This document shows positions 1-11,511 of a stretch of DNA of 64,000 bases, one piece after another. A program made the translations under genes and the position numbers. A model generated the notes under the pieces. The model saw only the letters and a list, made by a program, of their open reading frames with translations, ran no database searches and was not told where the DNA came from. The stretch covers positions 7,575,001-7,639,000 of the forward strand of contig BSBM01000711.1 in assembly GCA_027924585.1 (NCBI GenBank). The letters are read 5' to 3'. Position 1 is the first letter of the stretch. The number at the start of each line of letters is the position of its first letter. The DNA is from Larix kaempferi (Eukaryota > Streptophyta > Pinopsida > Pinales > Pinaceae).

Positions 1-144
1 ATGGGAAGTCTGCATTTTGGTGAGCAGTTTCAGCAGGATACGTTGGATATGGGTATAGTTTCAATCAGATTTTAGCTAAGCGATATATGTAAGTATGTAG
101 GCACTCCTTATTACATTGATCTCTGATTTAGATCAGTGCGTAGC

Positions 145-268
145 TTTGTTGCATTGATATTGTATTTAGATATGTGTGATTACCTTTTTATACCTGAGAT
201 CGGAGTTTTGTTGCATTGATATTGTATTTAGATATGCGTGATTACCTTTTTATACCTGAGATCGGAGT
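145..268. repeat. 62-bp direct tandem repeat, two copies
   Basis: Two adjacent 62-bp units (145-206 and 207-268) differ at about one position. Each begins TTTGTTGCATTGATATTG and ends in ATCGGAGT. They lie in a stretch rich in GATCTC/GAGATC words, a vocabulary shared with the non-coding element at 48,463-52,194. The setting suggests a repeat inside an LTR. Confidence 0.85.
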
Positions 269-778
269 ACCTATTTTACCATTGATCTTCGGCATTGGTT
301 TAAATTTTTGGAAAGGCTAAGAAAATCGATCTCAGTTTATGATATGAATCTCTGCACAGCTCTTGACCTCCAGTAAAGTATAGTCTTTAATTCAATTTTT
401 GGAAGACCTTGCAGTAGTTTCTTGATAGAAAACAAAGTGATTTGGGATTTAGCCCAATTTACAATGGGTCTGACTTCCTTACTCTCTTACCTCCGCGTAA
501 TACCCAGCTCAGACAAGATCTCGATATACAACCGAGATCGGGGTTACTGTTTCTTTTCTGGTTTGTTAAACTCGATCCTCTGCGATCAAGGTAATTCCCA
601 ACTCAGTCTAGATCTCTGTATGGAAGAGAAACCGTGGCTTTTCATTTTTAATCATTGTTGTCTCGTTGTGGCGCCAGATTGTCGAGTTCCTCTGTGTAGT
701 CAAAGATCAGGGTTGCTTTTTTTTTAGTTACTAACTTTCTTGTTTATTGTTGAACTTTGTATGATCAAGGGGGTGCCT

Positions 779-952
779 GAGATAGCGCCAGCGTAAGTTT
801 TATCACTGTGTAAAACTCTCATTTAAATACTTCTGAATTTTATCCCTGTGTGAAAACAGAGTTAGTGCCAGCATAAGTCATAATCACGATATAAACGGGA
901 TTTCGAAGGTATGGTTAAATACCTTCGCCTGAACTTTGTCTCTGTATAAATA
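779..952 (+). promoter_or_regulatory. LTR-like promoter: paired direct repeats, hairpin and TATA box
   Basis: Two diverged ~28-bp direct repeats (779-806 and 859-887, core GCCAGC[G/A]TAAGT) precede a perfect 9-bp inverted repeat (904-912 CGAAGGTAT, 919-927 ATACCTTCG, 6-nt loop). A TATA box TATAAATA follows at 945-952. This order of upstream repeats then TATA box fits the U3 part of a plant LTR. No coding sequence was found downstream, and the ends of the LTR could not be placed because the left part may lie outside the window. Confidence 0.45.
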
Positions 953-2491
953 GAGTGGAACCCGATCAAGAGTCGTGGTTGCATTTCCTTTCACCTCTGC
1001 ATCGATTGCATATGATTCTCGATTTGTCTTTCTCATGTTCTAATTCTGTTAAACCTCGGATCCTTACAGGATCATGGAAACGCCATTTTGGCGAGATACC
1101 GGTGTGACCCGAGATCGTGGGTCTCTTTTCCTCCTTATTATGTATCTGGTATATTTTTATGATAGATTAAAGTCTCAGAATCTGGGAGGAAATGAAAGTT
1201 TGGACTGATTATTCCAGTTAAAAGGGGTTCGTGTTAGGTGTTAAATTTAAAAATCCTTGCATTACATTTCTTTCTGAATGTCTGGAAATAGTCATGTTAA
1301 AGTTATATATATACCTGTCATAGTTTGAGGTAGAGACAAATGCCTCGACGGAACTATATTAAGTTATTTCCACCAGAGGATGAATCTTTGAAATTATGTC
1401 GATGTCAGTATGAAATACCTGGAGAATTTCAATGGTTAGTGTTTAAATGCCCAGAATAATTATGTATGTTATTATGTTTCACAAGAGAATGAGTTACGGT
1501 AATAGTTTGGTCTAGGATTGAAGGCCTGAAAGATCTCGGTTGAGTTTTATAGGTCCATGTCTTAACTGCAGTGTTAACAATGATATGTATTGGCTGTACT
1601 CTCGATTGAGACTCAGAGAACGAGAAAATAATGTGGCAAATATTGTGTTGCGGAATGTAATTTCTGTTTCGATAAATAAAAAATATGATGTTACTTTTTT
1701 GGAGGACATATCCCATAGTTTGGGTGAACCACGTAAACTGGTCTTTGCATTATGTGTATCTTATGTGATGAGCTATAATGTTGAGTGATTGCATGGGAGT
1801 ATTCAAGTAAAGTAGTTATATTTTAATATAGTAGCAGTAGACTTAACAATTAATAAATTGCATGGAGAAACATTATTATGGATAGACATGGTGTTCTCTC
1901 ATTTACATGTAAGTGTTGTAAGCAAATAAAAGCAGTTGCTTAAATATTGTTATAGCATGTTGACGTTTTGGTGTTGATATAAATGGTTTCAATTTATTTA
2001 TGGATAACTAATATATAATTTGTTGATGCAAGGATGAGGACCCTTGGTACTTAATACAAATAACCTTCCTTATAAAATTATGGATATCTTTATTGTCGTG
2101 GAATATCCATATGGGTATTTGTTTTGATTTGATGTATGGAATGTATAGATCAAGTATGTTCGGTATGTATCCTTCTCTGTGTCAATGTTAGGATAAACAA
2201 GAGGGGATATGGAGCCTCAAAATTTACTAAGTGAGAGTTGACATGGATTATTTATGAAGTGGTTATTTACTAAATATTAAGTATTGTGAAAGATTTTAAA
2301 TTTCTCCCAAAAATACTGACTTACTAATTTGGGTTTGTTACATTTTATCTTTGTTTCTAGACCCCTTGTGACCTGGTTGAGAATCTAAACCTTATTTGGT
2401 CTACTTGTCAAAATATAAACCATTTTTATAATTGAGGTTCCCTAGATTTACCCTTTAGCAATCAAGATACATACTTTTGGGATACATCTTT

Positions 2492-2509
2492 TGACGTTGT
2501 TGCTGGGGA
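2492..2509 (+). other. Decayed primer-binding site (tRNA-Asp type)
   Basis: TGACGTTGTTGCTGGGGA matches the plant tRNA-Asp-complementary PBS (TGGCGCCGTTGCCGGGGA, from memory) except for four transitions, one G to A and three C to T. It lies five bases after the LTR-like end at 2,487 and upstream of the gag at 4,673. The tRNA-Asp PBS is typical of Athila/Tat-type Ty3/gypsy elements. The transition pattern fits deamination decay. Confidence 0.55.
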
Positions 2510-3089
2510 ACAGAGAAACAAAGGTATGTTTTCCTGGGTTTGTTTCAATGAGCATATCTACTTCTTGATGCTGAACAAGAACAAGAAACCAAGTTTGATT
2601 GTAGATCATTCACCTGGAAACTCCATGATCAAGAGACTTCCCTGGAGAACGAACTCTACTGACAAAAAATGAAAAGATGACATGGGTATACCAGGTATCA
2701 AGTCATGATTTATTTCCAAGAACTTATATTATTTTCATCATCTATTTCCTATCTTTTCCCTTACGTGTGAAGAGAATCATCATTTGCTTTGTATATTCCA
2801 ACAATCATAAACCTTCAATTATATATTCTTCATTGGAACAAGAAGAATTGTCCCATTCTTGCATAGTTGATCTTGATCTAATTATTTCATCTGAATCATA
2901 TGATAAATACGATGTTCATGTTAGAGTAAAAAACCCTCCTAGAGTTAATGTTGATGAGTCTAATGGGACAAAAACACATTGAAATCCACTTCTTGAGTCA
3001 CCCATGAGACCAATCTCTAGATTTGGGGGTGTCTTCCTTAGTTTGAGGATGCACTACCTGATTTGGGGGAGTTTTTACACGATTCAAGG
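2510..3089. other. Leader region, no gene recognised
   Basis: Follows the decayed PBS. An open frame at 2,677-2,982 (+) encodes 101 residues without a recognisable domain, signal peptide or repeat. I treat it as chance or as untranslated leader of element A. Confidence 0.3.
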
Positions 3090-3585
3090 AAGAACATGAG
3101 TTAGAGCTAAATATGCTCGACTGATTTAGCCTAAACATAACTCTAACTTACCCTTAACACTCATTAGCGCCCCATTTAAGTCAATAACGTCATTCTTGAG
3201 ATATTTTAAGGACATGCATGTTGTCATTCAGTTAACAAAGTGATTAGTGGGTCATTTTATCATTTAACTCAATCTAGGAGCGCATGCATGATTTATTGGA
3301 GTTATTTTTTCTTACTTAATCCTAACTAGCCCTTTATGCATGGCATAGAATCTCTATACATGGCATGGACAATTCAAGTTTCTCTCTGACCTAACTCGAA
3401 ATTGTACACCTATATATTGTAACCTCCTTCATTCATTTATGTACTCTGATAATAAAATCATTGTCTTTCTTCTCTTCAAAATTAATGTGTAATTATTCAT
3501 ATTTATTATTACACAATTGTTCATGCTTGATTTAATCATCATATCTTCTTAGCTTTTGCACCTAGATCTATAAATGCTCAAATCT
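3090..3585 (+). mobile_element. Copia-type LTR remnant with TATA box and poly(A) signal
   Basis: CTATATATTG near 3,409 followed by an AATAAAA signal near 3,451 and a CT-rich stretch (TCTTTCTTCTCTTC) has the order of a short plant LTR (TATA, R, poly-A signal). A degenerate iMet primer-binding site begins at 3,590. The left end is not defined; no clear TG or target duplication could be assigned. Confidence 0.4.
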
Positions 3586-3589
3586 TATA

Positions 3590-3601
3590 TGGTATTAAAG
3601 C
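3590..3601 (+). other. Degenerate tRNA-iMet primer-binding site
   Basis: TGGTATTAAAGC differs from the canonical TGGTATCAGAGC by two transitions. It directly follows the copia-type LTR remnant, which supports that LTR being a 5' LTR. The intact form of the same site is present in the copia element at 14,034-14,045. Confidence 0.5.
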
Positions 3602-3887
3602 TAGGGGGTGCTAAACTAGCTAATATCACGCTAGTATGCTAGTATTGTAGATTAGAGGAAATTTGAGGTCTAAAATGGGTCTTATAAAAAAATGTGCCAT
3701 GGATGAGTTGGATTTCTCAAACCAATAGAATTTCAATAACTTTGGTCAACAATTATGGTTGAGTTGGACATATAGAAGTCAAAGATTTTTATGTGTCATA
3801 ATTTTATTTGATAATAGCTAACTTTATATAAACCTCACCTTGGTTAAGCTTTTGAAAATTTCATCACAAAATATGATAAATATACTT

Positions 3888-4077
3888 GAAATAATAAATA
3901 TAGAGTATTTTATATTATCACTACTTCTAAGCTCTTTCAAATATAAATATCGCATTAATTAAGATGATACTGGAGTAATTTTGAAATAATAAATATAGAG
4001 TATTTTATATTATCGTTACTTATAAGTTCCTTAAAATATAAATATCACATTAATTAAGATGATAGTGGAGTAGTTTT
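3888..4077. repeat. 95-bp tandem duplication at the left edge of the foldback element
   Basis: Units at 3,888-3,982 and 3,983-4,077 each begin GAAATAATAAATATAGAGTA and share a TATAAATATC-CATTAATTAAGATGATA block. A third start occurs at 4,078. The second unit forms the outer end of the left arm of the palindrome at 4,035-4,628. Confidence 0.8.
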
Positions 4078-4628
4078 GAAATAATAAAAATAGTTATATA
4101 ACTAATCTCTCAAAAATAAAAATAAATAATATTTAAAAAGTATCGTAAATAAATAAATAAATAGAAGAGAGATAAAATAAACGTTCAGGGTTTTTGCAAT
4201 AACTTTATCCTCCAAACTCGGAATTTGACATTTTTTATACCATTGGAAAGGTCTCAAAAAGAGCCACAACTTTCATGTTTTGATTTTTTTGAGATTTCCC
4301 ATTGATTTTTCAAGCGGACATTTTAGTACCCTAGTACTAAAATTTCTGCCCCAAAAATCGGTGGGGAATCTCAAAAAAATTAAAACATGAAAGTTGTAGC
4401 TCTCATCGAGACATTTCCAATGGTACCAAAAATGTAAAATTCTAAGTTTTGAGAAGCAATTTATCGCAAAAATAGCGAAAGCTTATTTTATCCCTCTTTT
4501 TTATTTATGATATTTTTTTAATTTATTTATTTTTATTTATAAGAGATTAATTATATAAATTTTTTTATTATTTCAAAAATTACTCCACTATCATATTAAT
4601 TAATGTGAGATTTATAATAAAGATGATT
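4035..4628. mobile_element. Foldback / MITE-like element with ~290-bp inverted arms
   Basis: The sequence folds back on itself around 4,331/4,332 (ATTTTAGTA at 4,320-4,328 against TACTAAAAT at 4,335-4,343). Matching blocks extend outward for about 290 bp on each side. Examples are TTTCATGTTTTGATTTTTTT on the left against AAAAAAATTAAAACATGAAA on the right, and the outer CATTAATTAAGATGATAGTG against CACTATCATATTAATTAATG. There is essentially no spacer, so a transcript would form one long, imperfect hairpin. No transposase is present. Its superfamily is unknown because the terminal bases and target duplication are not clear. Confidence 0.75.
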
Positions 4629-4639
4629 TACCTTGCAAT

Positions 4640-5290
4640 CAGCTCACTGTAGTTCAGTCCAAGATTAAGAATATGTTAAAAGCTCTCAAGTTGCCATCTA
4701 TCCTTCATTATTATCCTCCCAAGTTTTTCAAGTATATTCCTAAGTTTAATGGAGAATATCATGTTACAACAGAGAAACACAAGGAAGCATTCAAAAGTTT
4801 CATAGATATTTTTGAAATCATGCAGGATGATGTGTTTATGAGGACATTTTGTAAATATTTACATGGAGATGTACTGTGGTTTAAACATTTAGTAGCTAAT
4901 TCAACTAGTTCATGGACCGACTTTCATGATACATTTTTGAGATATTGGGGTGAACACAAATCCTAAGAGAAATATCTTTGGGAATTCTATGCTATGAAAA
5001 GGGAGAAGGATGAAACTGTTTCCCAGTTTAATAAGAGGTTTAAATTTTTTTCACAGTATCCCTAAAGACATTCATCCTCCTGAAGTTGCTTCCATGATGC
5101 ATTACACAGCAACTCGTCATCATGATTTAGCCTTTTATCTCAGAGAGAGGAATCCTTTAACTTTGCAACGGATGTTTACTGATGTTGAGGATATAGAGGA
5201 AAATATTCAGGCTTGTGGGAAACATCCAAATCAGAATTGCGATGAATATTTGCAGGTAGAAGAACAAGAATTTTTTTATGAACAACAAAG
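4640..5290 (+). pseudogene. Ty3/gypsy Gag, N-terminal part (element A, left half)
   Basis: Gag is the RNA-binding capsid protein of LTR retrotransposons. From about 4,640 the frame reads the usual plant gypsy capsid signature: YIPKFNGE, then a helical stretch with EAFKSFIDIFEI, DVFMRTFCKYLHGD, LWFKHL and DTFLRYWGE, then FYAMKREKDETVSQFNKRF and AFYLRERNP. A TAA stop interrupts at 4,964-4,966, and a frameshift near 5,055 moves reading to the frame used from 5,010 to 5,290. The copia element cuts the frame at 5,290. The same frame resumes at 14,654 once the insertion and one copy of the target duplication are discounted. This gag predates the copia insertion. Family identification is by motif, not by search. 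Confidence 0.8.
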
Positions 5291-5906
5291 TGTTGAGAAA
5301 AATACTCTCTGTTTCTGTACCTTCTACTGTAGGTGAAGCACAATACTAATTTTAATCTCCTCTGGCAGCAAATAGGACAACTTGCCAAGCTCTCGTGAGC
5401 CTTTGAACTTTGGTTTTCTGCGATCCTTTTGTCAACCTGGAAATTTCAAGAACTAATAGAAAATGTTCTGAATGTTAAAAGAAAACATATCATTCATTGG
5501 CAGAGAGAACAAAATGAATAAAATATAGGAATAGACATGCGCACACGCAGAATGTAATTCAGAATAGAATATCCGCAAAAAAATGCAGTCACACATAGAC
5601 AAACTTAGAATTGGGCATGAACTCTATTTTCATTTACTTCAGCATTATCTTCACTATACAACACACTCAACCAGCTCGGCCTACCAATACAATACATCAA
5701 TAATAAATACAAGAGAGGTTTTCCAGAAATTGAAGGCGTCTAGATTTTCCCATGGTTGTCGGTGGAGAAATTGGCTTTATCGAGAAGCCTCTGCTCATTT
5801 AATACACCACCTACATTTCTATCTACCAACTAACAAAAAACCTGAGTTGGCAATGGACAGGTGAGCTGGAGCAAAAATCACTGGAATTTGGTTTCACCTG
5901 CTAACA
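5291..5906 (-). repeat. Copia 3' LTR (left copy)
   Basis: 616 bp, TGTTGAG...CTAACA on the + strand. It pairs with 14,048-14,648 and is nearly identical to it over most of its length, with scattered substitutions and a few small indels. One indel is extra sequence around 5,790-5,815. High LTR similarity suggests the insertion is much younger than its host element A. Confidence 0.93.
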
Positions 5907-5920
5907 TTCTCCCACTTGAA
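5907..5920 (-). other. Copia polypurine tract
   Basis: On the - strand TTCAAGTGGGAGAA immediately precedes the LTR start TGTTAGC. This is the primer site for plus-strand DNA synthesis. Confidence 0.85.
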
Positions 5921-5967
5921 ATCAAATGGAGGTAGTGGAGAGTATGTTATTCATCCAAACCCATGCA

Positions 5968-6750
5968 TCAAGTTACCCCCAGTCCTACCAATTTTCTACA
6001 AAGCTCTTGCTTGTCTCTTGGAAAAGTTTTAGTCAACATGTCGGCGGGATTCTCGGTAATATGAATATTTTCCAGATATAGATGCCCTTGTTCCAATACT
6101 TGGCGGATCCAATGGTACTTCAGATCAATGTGCTTGGTCCTTGAGTGAAATGTTAGGGTTTTCGCTAAGTGAATGGCACTTTGACTGTCACAATACAACA
6201 CATACTTGTCTTGCTTAATTCCCATCTCTCCTAGGAATCGTTGCATCTACAACATCTCTTTGCAAGCCTCTGTTGCGGTTATGTATTATGCCTTAGTTGT
6301 GGAGAGATCTACTACCTTTTGTAGCCTAGATACCCAAGACACGGCTGCACTTGCAAATGTATACACATAACCAATAGTGGACTTTCTAGTGTCCACATAT
6401 CCAGCCATATCTGCATCTGCGAAGCCTTCAAGCACAATGTCATTTTCTCCAAAACATAAACAGTAATTACTAGTACCCTTGAGATACCTTAAGATCCACT
6501 TCACTGCTTGCCAATGTTGTTTGCCCGGATTGGCAAGAAATCTGCTTACTACTCCCACTGAATGTGAAATGTCTGGCCATGTACATACCATGGCATACAT
6601 TAAGCTGCCAACTGCTGAAGCATAGGGAATTTTACTCATTTCCTCCTTCTCCTTGTCATTACAAGGACAAAAATCGGTTCTCAATTTGAAGTGGGCAGCA
6701 AGTGGTGTTCCCACTGGCTTGGCATCCTTCATGTGGAACCTGTTGAGCAC
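5968..6750 (-). pseudogene. Copia RT C-terminal end and RNase H
   Basis: The frame runs from 6,750 (HMKDAKPVGTPLA) through SVGVVSRFLANPGKQHW and KWILRYLKGT into RNase H: the segment around FADADMAGYVDTRKSTIG gives the first acidic residues. STTKA, then a stop, then YITATEACKEM corresponds to the conserved STTEAEY region. CDSQSAIHLAKT and FHSRTKHIDLKYHWIR follow, and the C-terminus is at 5,968. Two stops break it between 6,286 and 6,246. RNase H removes the RNA strand during reverse transcription. The frame differs from that of the upstream RT, so a frameshift lies near 6,780. Confidence 0.88.
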
Positions 6751-6797
6751 CTTTTCAATGTATTTTGTTTTTTACAGCCACAACCTTTTATTATTTG

Positions 6798-7655
6798 TCA
6801 CGTATGGATCCTAATGCTCAATATTTGTTGTGCTTGGCCCAAATCCTTCATTGAAAATTGATTTCCCAAATCCTTCTTGACCCTGTTAATCATGCTCTTA
6901 TCTTTCCCAACAATTAACATGTCATCCACATATAATAATAAAATAATAAACTTTTCTTGGTCATAATTTTTAATGTAAACACAATGATCAGCCTCTAATC
7001 TCCTAAAACCATTCTCCAACATAAAGGCATCAAATTTCTTATACCATTGACGAGGTGCTTGTTTGAGCCCATAAAGGCTCTTCTTCAACCTGCAAACCAA
7101 GTTCTCTTTGCCTTTTACTTGGAATCCTTCCGACTGCTCCATATAAATTTCCTCCTCGAGTTCTCCATGGAGGAAGGTTGTCTTCACATCTAACTGTTCA
7201 CACTCCAAGTCTAAAGCAACAACAAGACCAATAATAACTCTAATGGATTACATTTTAACAACAGGTGAAAAAATTTCATTGAAGTCAATACCTTCTTTTT
7301 GGGCAAATCCTTTCACCACCAACCTTGCCTTGTACCTTTCCTTCTTGCCTTCACCTTCCTGCTTGATCTTGTATAACCACTTATTTTGTAGGGATTTTCT
7401 CCCTTTTGGAAGCTTCACTAACTCCCAAGTTTTATTTTCCAACAAGGAGTCCATTTCTTCTTGCATATCTTTCTTCCAATCCTTGCTATGCTCAACATCA
7501 CAAGCTTCCTGAAAACAATTTGGTTCACCTTCATCAGTTAGCAAAACATAGTTTGGCAATGGATACTTTTGTGAAGGCTTATGAGGTCTAGAATACCTTC
7601 GAACCAACTGTGGTGGTATGTTTTCCACCTGGACCTCTTGCAATGGCTGCTGCAA
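6798..7655 (-). pseudogene. Copia reverse transcriptase (RVT_2)
   Basis: Reverse transcriptase that copies the element RNA into DNA. It starts around WKKDMQEEMDSLLENKTWELV and continues through NKWLYKIKQ, RYKARLVVKGFAQKEGIDF and FSPVVKM. After a stop near 7,248 the same frame continues with QLDVKTTFLHGELEEEIYM, SLYGLKQAPRQWYKKFD and the catalytic LLLYVDDMLIVG. These are the standard copia RT blocks in the right order. The YVDD motif is intact. A stop at 6,798 and a frameshift then separate it from the RNase H part. Confidence 0.9.
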
Positions 7656-7759
7656 AGTTCCTTCTTCTTGTTGTCCATAATTGTTGACTTGTTGTCCATC
7701 ATTCCTGCTTGTTGTCCACCATTTTCTGCATGCTGCTCGTCTTGCAATGGTGGGATATT

Positions 7760-8661
7760 TTCTTCTTGTTCTACAAGCTTGTCAGCAATTTTCTTGACCT
7801 CCATATCACCTGTATGTCTCTTATACATTTCTAACTCATTAAATATGACATCCCTGCTTCTGATGACTTTATGGTTAACTGGATCCCATAATCGGTAACC
7901 AAACTCACTATCTGCATATCCCAGAAAAATACATCTCATTGATTTATTATCTAACCTACTTCTATGTTCTTTCGAAATGTGTACAAATGCTTCACATCCA
8001 AATTTTTTAAGGTGAGAATAGTTTACCTTCTTCCCGGTCCAAACTTCTTCAGGAATGCCACCGTCCAAGGCTATTGTAAGTGATCGGTTGATGAGGTAAC
8101 AAGCTGTTCTTACTGCTTCTGCCCAAAAATGCTTCTCCAACCCAGAATTTGACAACATGCTCCTCACCTTCTCCATGATGGTGCGGTTCATCCTTTCTGC
8201 AATGCCATTCTGTTGAGGAGTTCCAGGGACAGTCTTCTCATGCTTTATGCCAAACCTGTTACAATATTCTTTGAATGCATTGGATCAATACTCTCCACCA
8301 TTGATTGTCCTTAAACATTTGAGCAACTTGTTAGTTTCTCTGTCAACACTAACATGAAATTTCTGAAATGTTTCAAATACCTCATCTTTTCTTTTCATGG
8401 GGTAGGCCCAAACCCTCCTAAATGCATCATCTATGAATGTAACAAAGTATGAGGCTCCTCCAAGAGATTTAATGTTGACTGGCCCAAACACATCAGAGTG
8501 TACCAATTCTAACAAATTTTTTTTTCTTTCATGGCCACCTCTCATAAATGAAACTCTACGCTGCCTACCATATATACAATGCTCAAAAAGGCCAAGTTCA
8601 TAGGTTTTCAATCCTAACAGCAAATTTTGGCCAACAAGAATTTTAAGGCCCTTTTCGCTCA
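7760..8661 (-). pseudogene. Copia integrase (main part)
   Basis: Integrase inserts the cDNA into the genome. After the nested insertion the frame resumes with MSEKGLKIL, then LFEHCIYGRQRRVSF, LVHSDVFGP (first catalytic Asp), then RTINGGEY and, past a stop and frame interruption near 8,285, QQNGIAERMNRTIMEKV (catalytic Glu). SHLKKFGCEAFVHI and CIFLGYADSEFGYRLWDP mark its C-terminal part. The second catalytic Asp of the usual RTDNGGEY motif is replaced by Ile, so this copy is inactive even apart from its stops. The start of the pre-integrase domain lies on the far side of the insertion, at 12,696-12,760. Confidence 0.88.
8657..8661. other. Target-site duplication GCTCA (left copy)
   Basis: GCTCA at 8,657-8,661 is repeated at 12,691-12,695, precisely flanking the TG...CA element inserted in the copia pol gene. 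Confidence 0.93.
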
Positions 8662-10489
8662 TGTAACATCCCAAAATTGCATAAAAATTTAAAATTTTTG
8701 CATTAGATTCGGCATTAGATGATGTGCGGAAGTAATAAATGTCTATTAAATACCTATACTTAATATTAAATAATTACGACATGTAATTATTTTTAGAAAC
8801 TTTTTATCGACAATTTAATGCATGAGTACTCCTATGTCTGTTTTAATGATCTTAATTATTATTTGAGTCGTCATTTTCTGCCCGTGCATACTATTTCATG
8901 GCACATAAGTATTACAATGCTATATCTATAATTATGAAAAACATCGTCTTGTAATATAATGCGTGATAGTAGTGTTATAACCCTACATACAGTTGTGATA
9001 ATGTTATGACTTTGTTGTACTCCTTGTTAAGGTCTCATAGATGGTATTTATGATATTATTTAAGTAATGGTAAATTCTTATTTATTATTAACTTCTTGTC
9101 GGCAGATGGATTCTTGTGTGCAACTTGAGGCTTACTTAGCTTAAAGCTATTACACCATCTCTTTAACTGTCTAGGTTACAGGTTGCATACTTCTGGTTTT
9201 TTATGAGATAGTGCAATGATTTCTATTAAGCCTTATGTTAGAATACTAAAGACCCTATCCTTATTAAAGTGGTGACTTGTAAACGAACACCAAGGTTTTA
9301 ATTGTGTATCCTGTTCAAAATTAATGTGTGACGTTAAAAAGCATGAGAAGGCTATGGTGATCGCTCTATTTTATTAAACTTACCCTAGTGTGGGAGTCTA
9401 CATACTTTGCACATGATAGTGAATGAGTTCTTAAGTTATTAATCGACATATTAACTCCATAGCAAAGGTGACTTTGGTGTTTCAAATTATAACTTCGGGG
9501 TATTCGAATTTTTTACGGTTTAACTATGTAATAGTGGGTTGTTAGTTTTCATCTGGTGCCATATTAAAATATCTGATGGGAAATATGTTAAAAACTATAA
9601 CAATGTGAGTTCTTGTATTACCATCGACGTGGTGGTAGCTAGCACATTAAATGTGGTCACGTGAAGATTGTAAATGCATCTCGATGGTGTCAAAACCCTA
9701 CTGCGAGGTTTTGGGGTTTTGGTCTTTGGTTTATTGTTACTCTTTATTGTGGAGGAGGATGCTAGGCTTGCTTGGCCACCATAGTTTGTTGGAATTCATG
9801 CTCCACTCGTCGAGTTAGTTTGAAGGAGGATGAGTGCTGGTTCGTGGGGAGTTTTGGGTTTACATCGTGTACAAGGTTTCCAATATTTGGTTCTTTCCTC
9901 CGCTTCGAGTTTGTTATTAACCAGGTAAGCTATGTTACAGTATACAAACCCTTACTTGCTTACAGTGCTGTGTTGAGATTTATGTTCGTATTTAACCTAG
10001 TTTTCATTTTCATGGGAAAGATCTTTTAATCCACGGCGAAGTTGTTATGACGAAGGTATGAGCCACCACAGTATACATTCACTGGTGAGCCTCGGTCAGA
10101 CCAGGTTTCCTAAAATGGTTTTCGAGGCTACGTTGCTGCAATAATTGGTTTCTGGGCAATGACCTGAGTTGGGGTTTCACTTGTAGTGTTTGTAGGAAGT
10201 TGTTTTTAAAGGAATATCGTCGGTCCTCCTAGCAGTTCGATTGCAATGTATCACTATACTTTATGAATAAGAATGTTGTGTTCTTTCTTTTTGGCAATCT
10301 AATTTAATCTCCGTGTAACAAATGGTTTGAAGTTTTGTTTTAGATGGAAGGTATAAACCCTAACTTCGATTTGTGAAATATTTGAAGGAAGCTATAGGGT
10401 TTAATCCCTAAGCCTGTCTATGAAGTTTAAATTTTAACTTATAAGTTTTTAAATGTTGATTGTTTTAAATGATGAAAAACCTGGGCGAG

Positions 10490-10890
10490 TCGAGACTCGA
10501 GCCCGTAACCTTCGTTAATAATTATTCTTAAAGATATTATTGTCGACCTTATGAACCTGTTTACAAGATATTGAAACTGAGAGTCAGTTCTGTAAAGTAA
10601 TGGTTGAAAATTTTTAAGCCGTGTGACTTACAGCTCGGGCGAGCTCGTATTGAGACTCGAACCCTTGGTTTCTTTATAAGGTGGTTAACTTGTCTACTGA
10701 GCTTTTCTTCATCAATTAATTTGATAATTGTATTAAGTTTGGGGTTTTGATTTAATGTGTAACCCGATTGCTCTGTAGGGTTTAGGCTTGGGCCTAGCAT
10801 TGCATGAATTTATGCTTTGTTAATTTTATTGAACCTTACGCTGAACATGAGGGTGAGCTCTCCAAATGGAGACTCGAACCCTCGTCTCTT
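10490..10890 (-). repeat. Three spaced GGGYTCGAGTCT repeats inside the nested element
   Basis: GACTCGAGCCC near 10,493, GACTCGAACCC near 10,653 and GACTCGAACCC near 10,872 recur, each preceded by a GCGAG/GTGAGCTC-like block. Read on the - strand they resemble the Pol III B box (GGTTCGANTCC). They may be diverged internal repeats of the LTR or remnants of tRNA-derived sequence. Confidence 0.5.
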
Positions 10891-11464
10891 ATTTGGATTA
10901 TGTACAATGGTTATATGTAGGCAACTAGAAGTTATTTAAAGCTTTGTTATTGTTTTTAAAACGTGGGTTAAACCCTCGGATGAGCCTATACAGGCCTCGA
11001 TCTGAAACATTGCTTATGTTAATTTATTCCTGTGTTATATGGGTTACAGGTATTATATTCCTACTGTATGTTCATATGTTTTTACAGTAATAATGTATAG
11101 GGATTCGATACTTGAATAATCGATATATTATCATTTATGTTTGAATGGTGTTGAAGGTTTTTATATTAGGTCTATTCATAATTGATTAGAGTTTCAATAC
11201 TAAACTAAGTATATTATTTGTATCGAAGGAACTTTCATTACTGCTATGTAGAAACTATAATATTAATAAAATTTACTATGTTATATTTATTCGAAAGGTT
11301 TGTTTGCAGGGAAACTATAACCTCTGTAAAAACTATGAAGTGTTAAATAGCATTTGTTTTGCACATTGAATGTTTTAAATGATAATGCTATAGTTTAAGT
11401 ATTGCGTCGATGTTTAGTATAGATATATGATATGTAGATACATAACTCTGTCCTTATTCTCATC

Positions 11465-11472
<8 letters not shown>

Positions 11473-11510
<38 letters not shown>
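11473..11510. repeat. Compound (TG)n(AG)n microsatellite
   Basis: About 12 TG units run directly into 7 AG units, followed by ATTA. The same compound structure occurs at 28,764-28,802. Confidence 0.95.

Positions 11511-11511
<1 letters not shown>

Larger units (their letters stand above)
1..2487 (+). mobile_element. Degenerate LTR-type sequence, probably the 5' LTR side of gypsy element A
   Basis: No recognisable coding sequence. The last ~135 bp (2,353-2,487) align by eye with 17,534-17,667: both carry a TTTCTA-G-CC block, TTATTTGG[T/C]CTACTT, a GAGGT-CCCTA block and CCCTTTAGCA-TCAAG. The 2,487 end is followed by a decayed primer-binding site at 2,492-2,509, so this end behaves like a 5' LTR end. 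Upstream of 2,353 the two sites do not obviously match. Either one LTR was replaced or rearranged, or the two belong to different members of one family. Confidence 0.4.

Noticed and set aside
1429-1788. Overlapping frames on both strands (65-95 codons)
   Set aside because: No domain, no promoter linkage; lies within LTR-like sequence.
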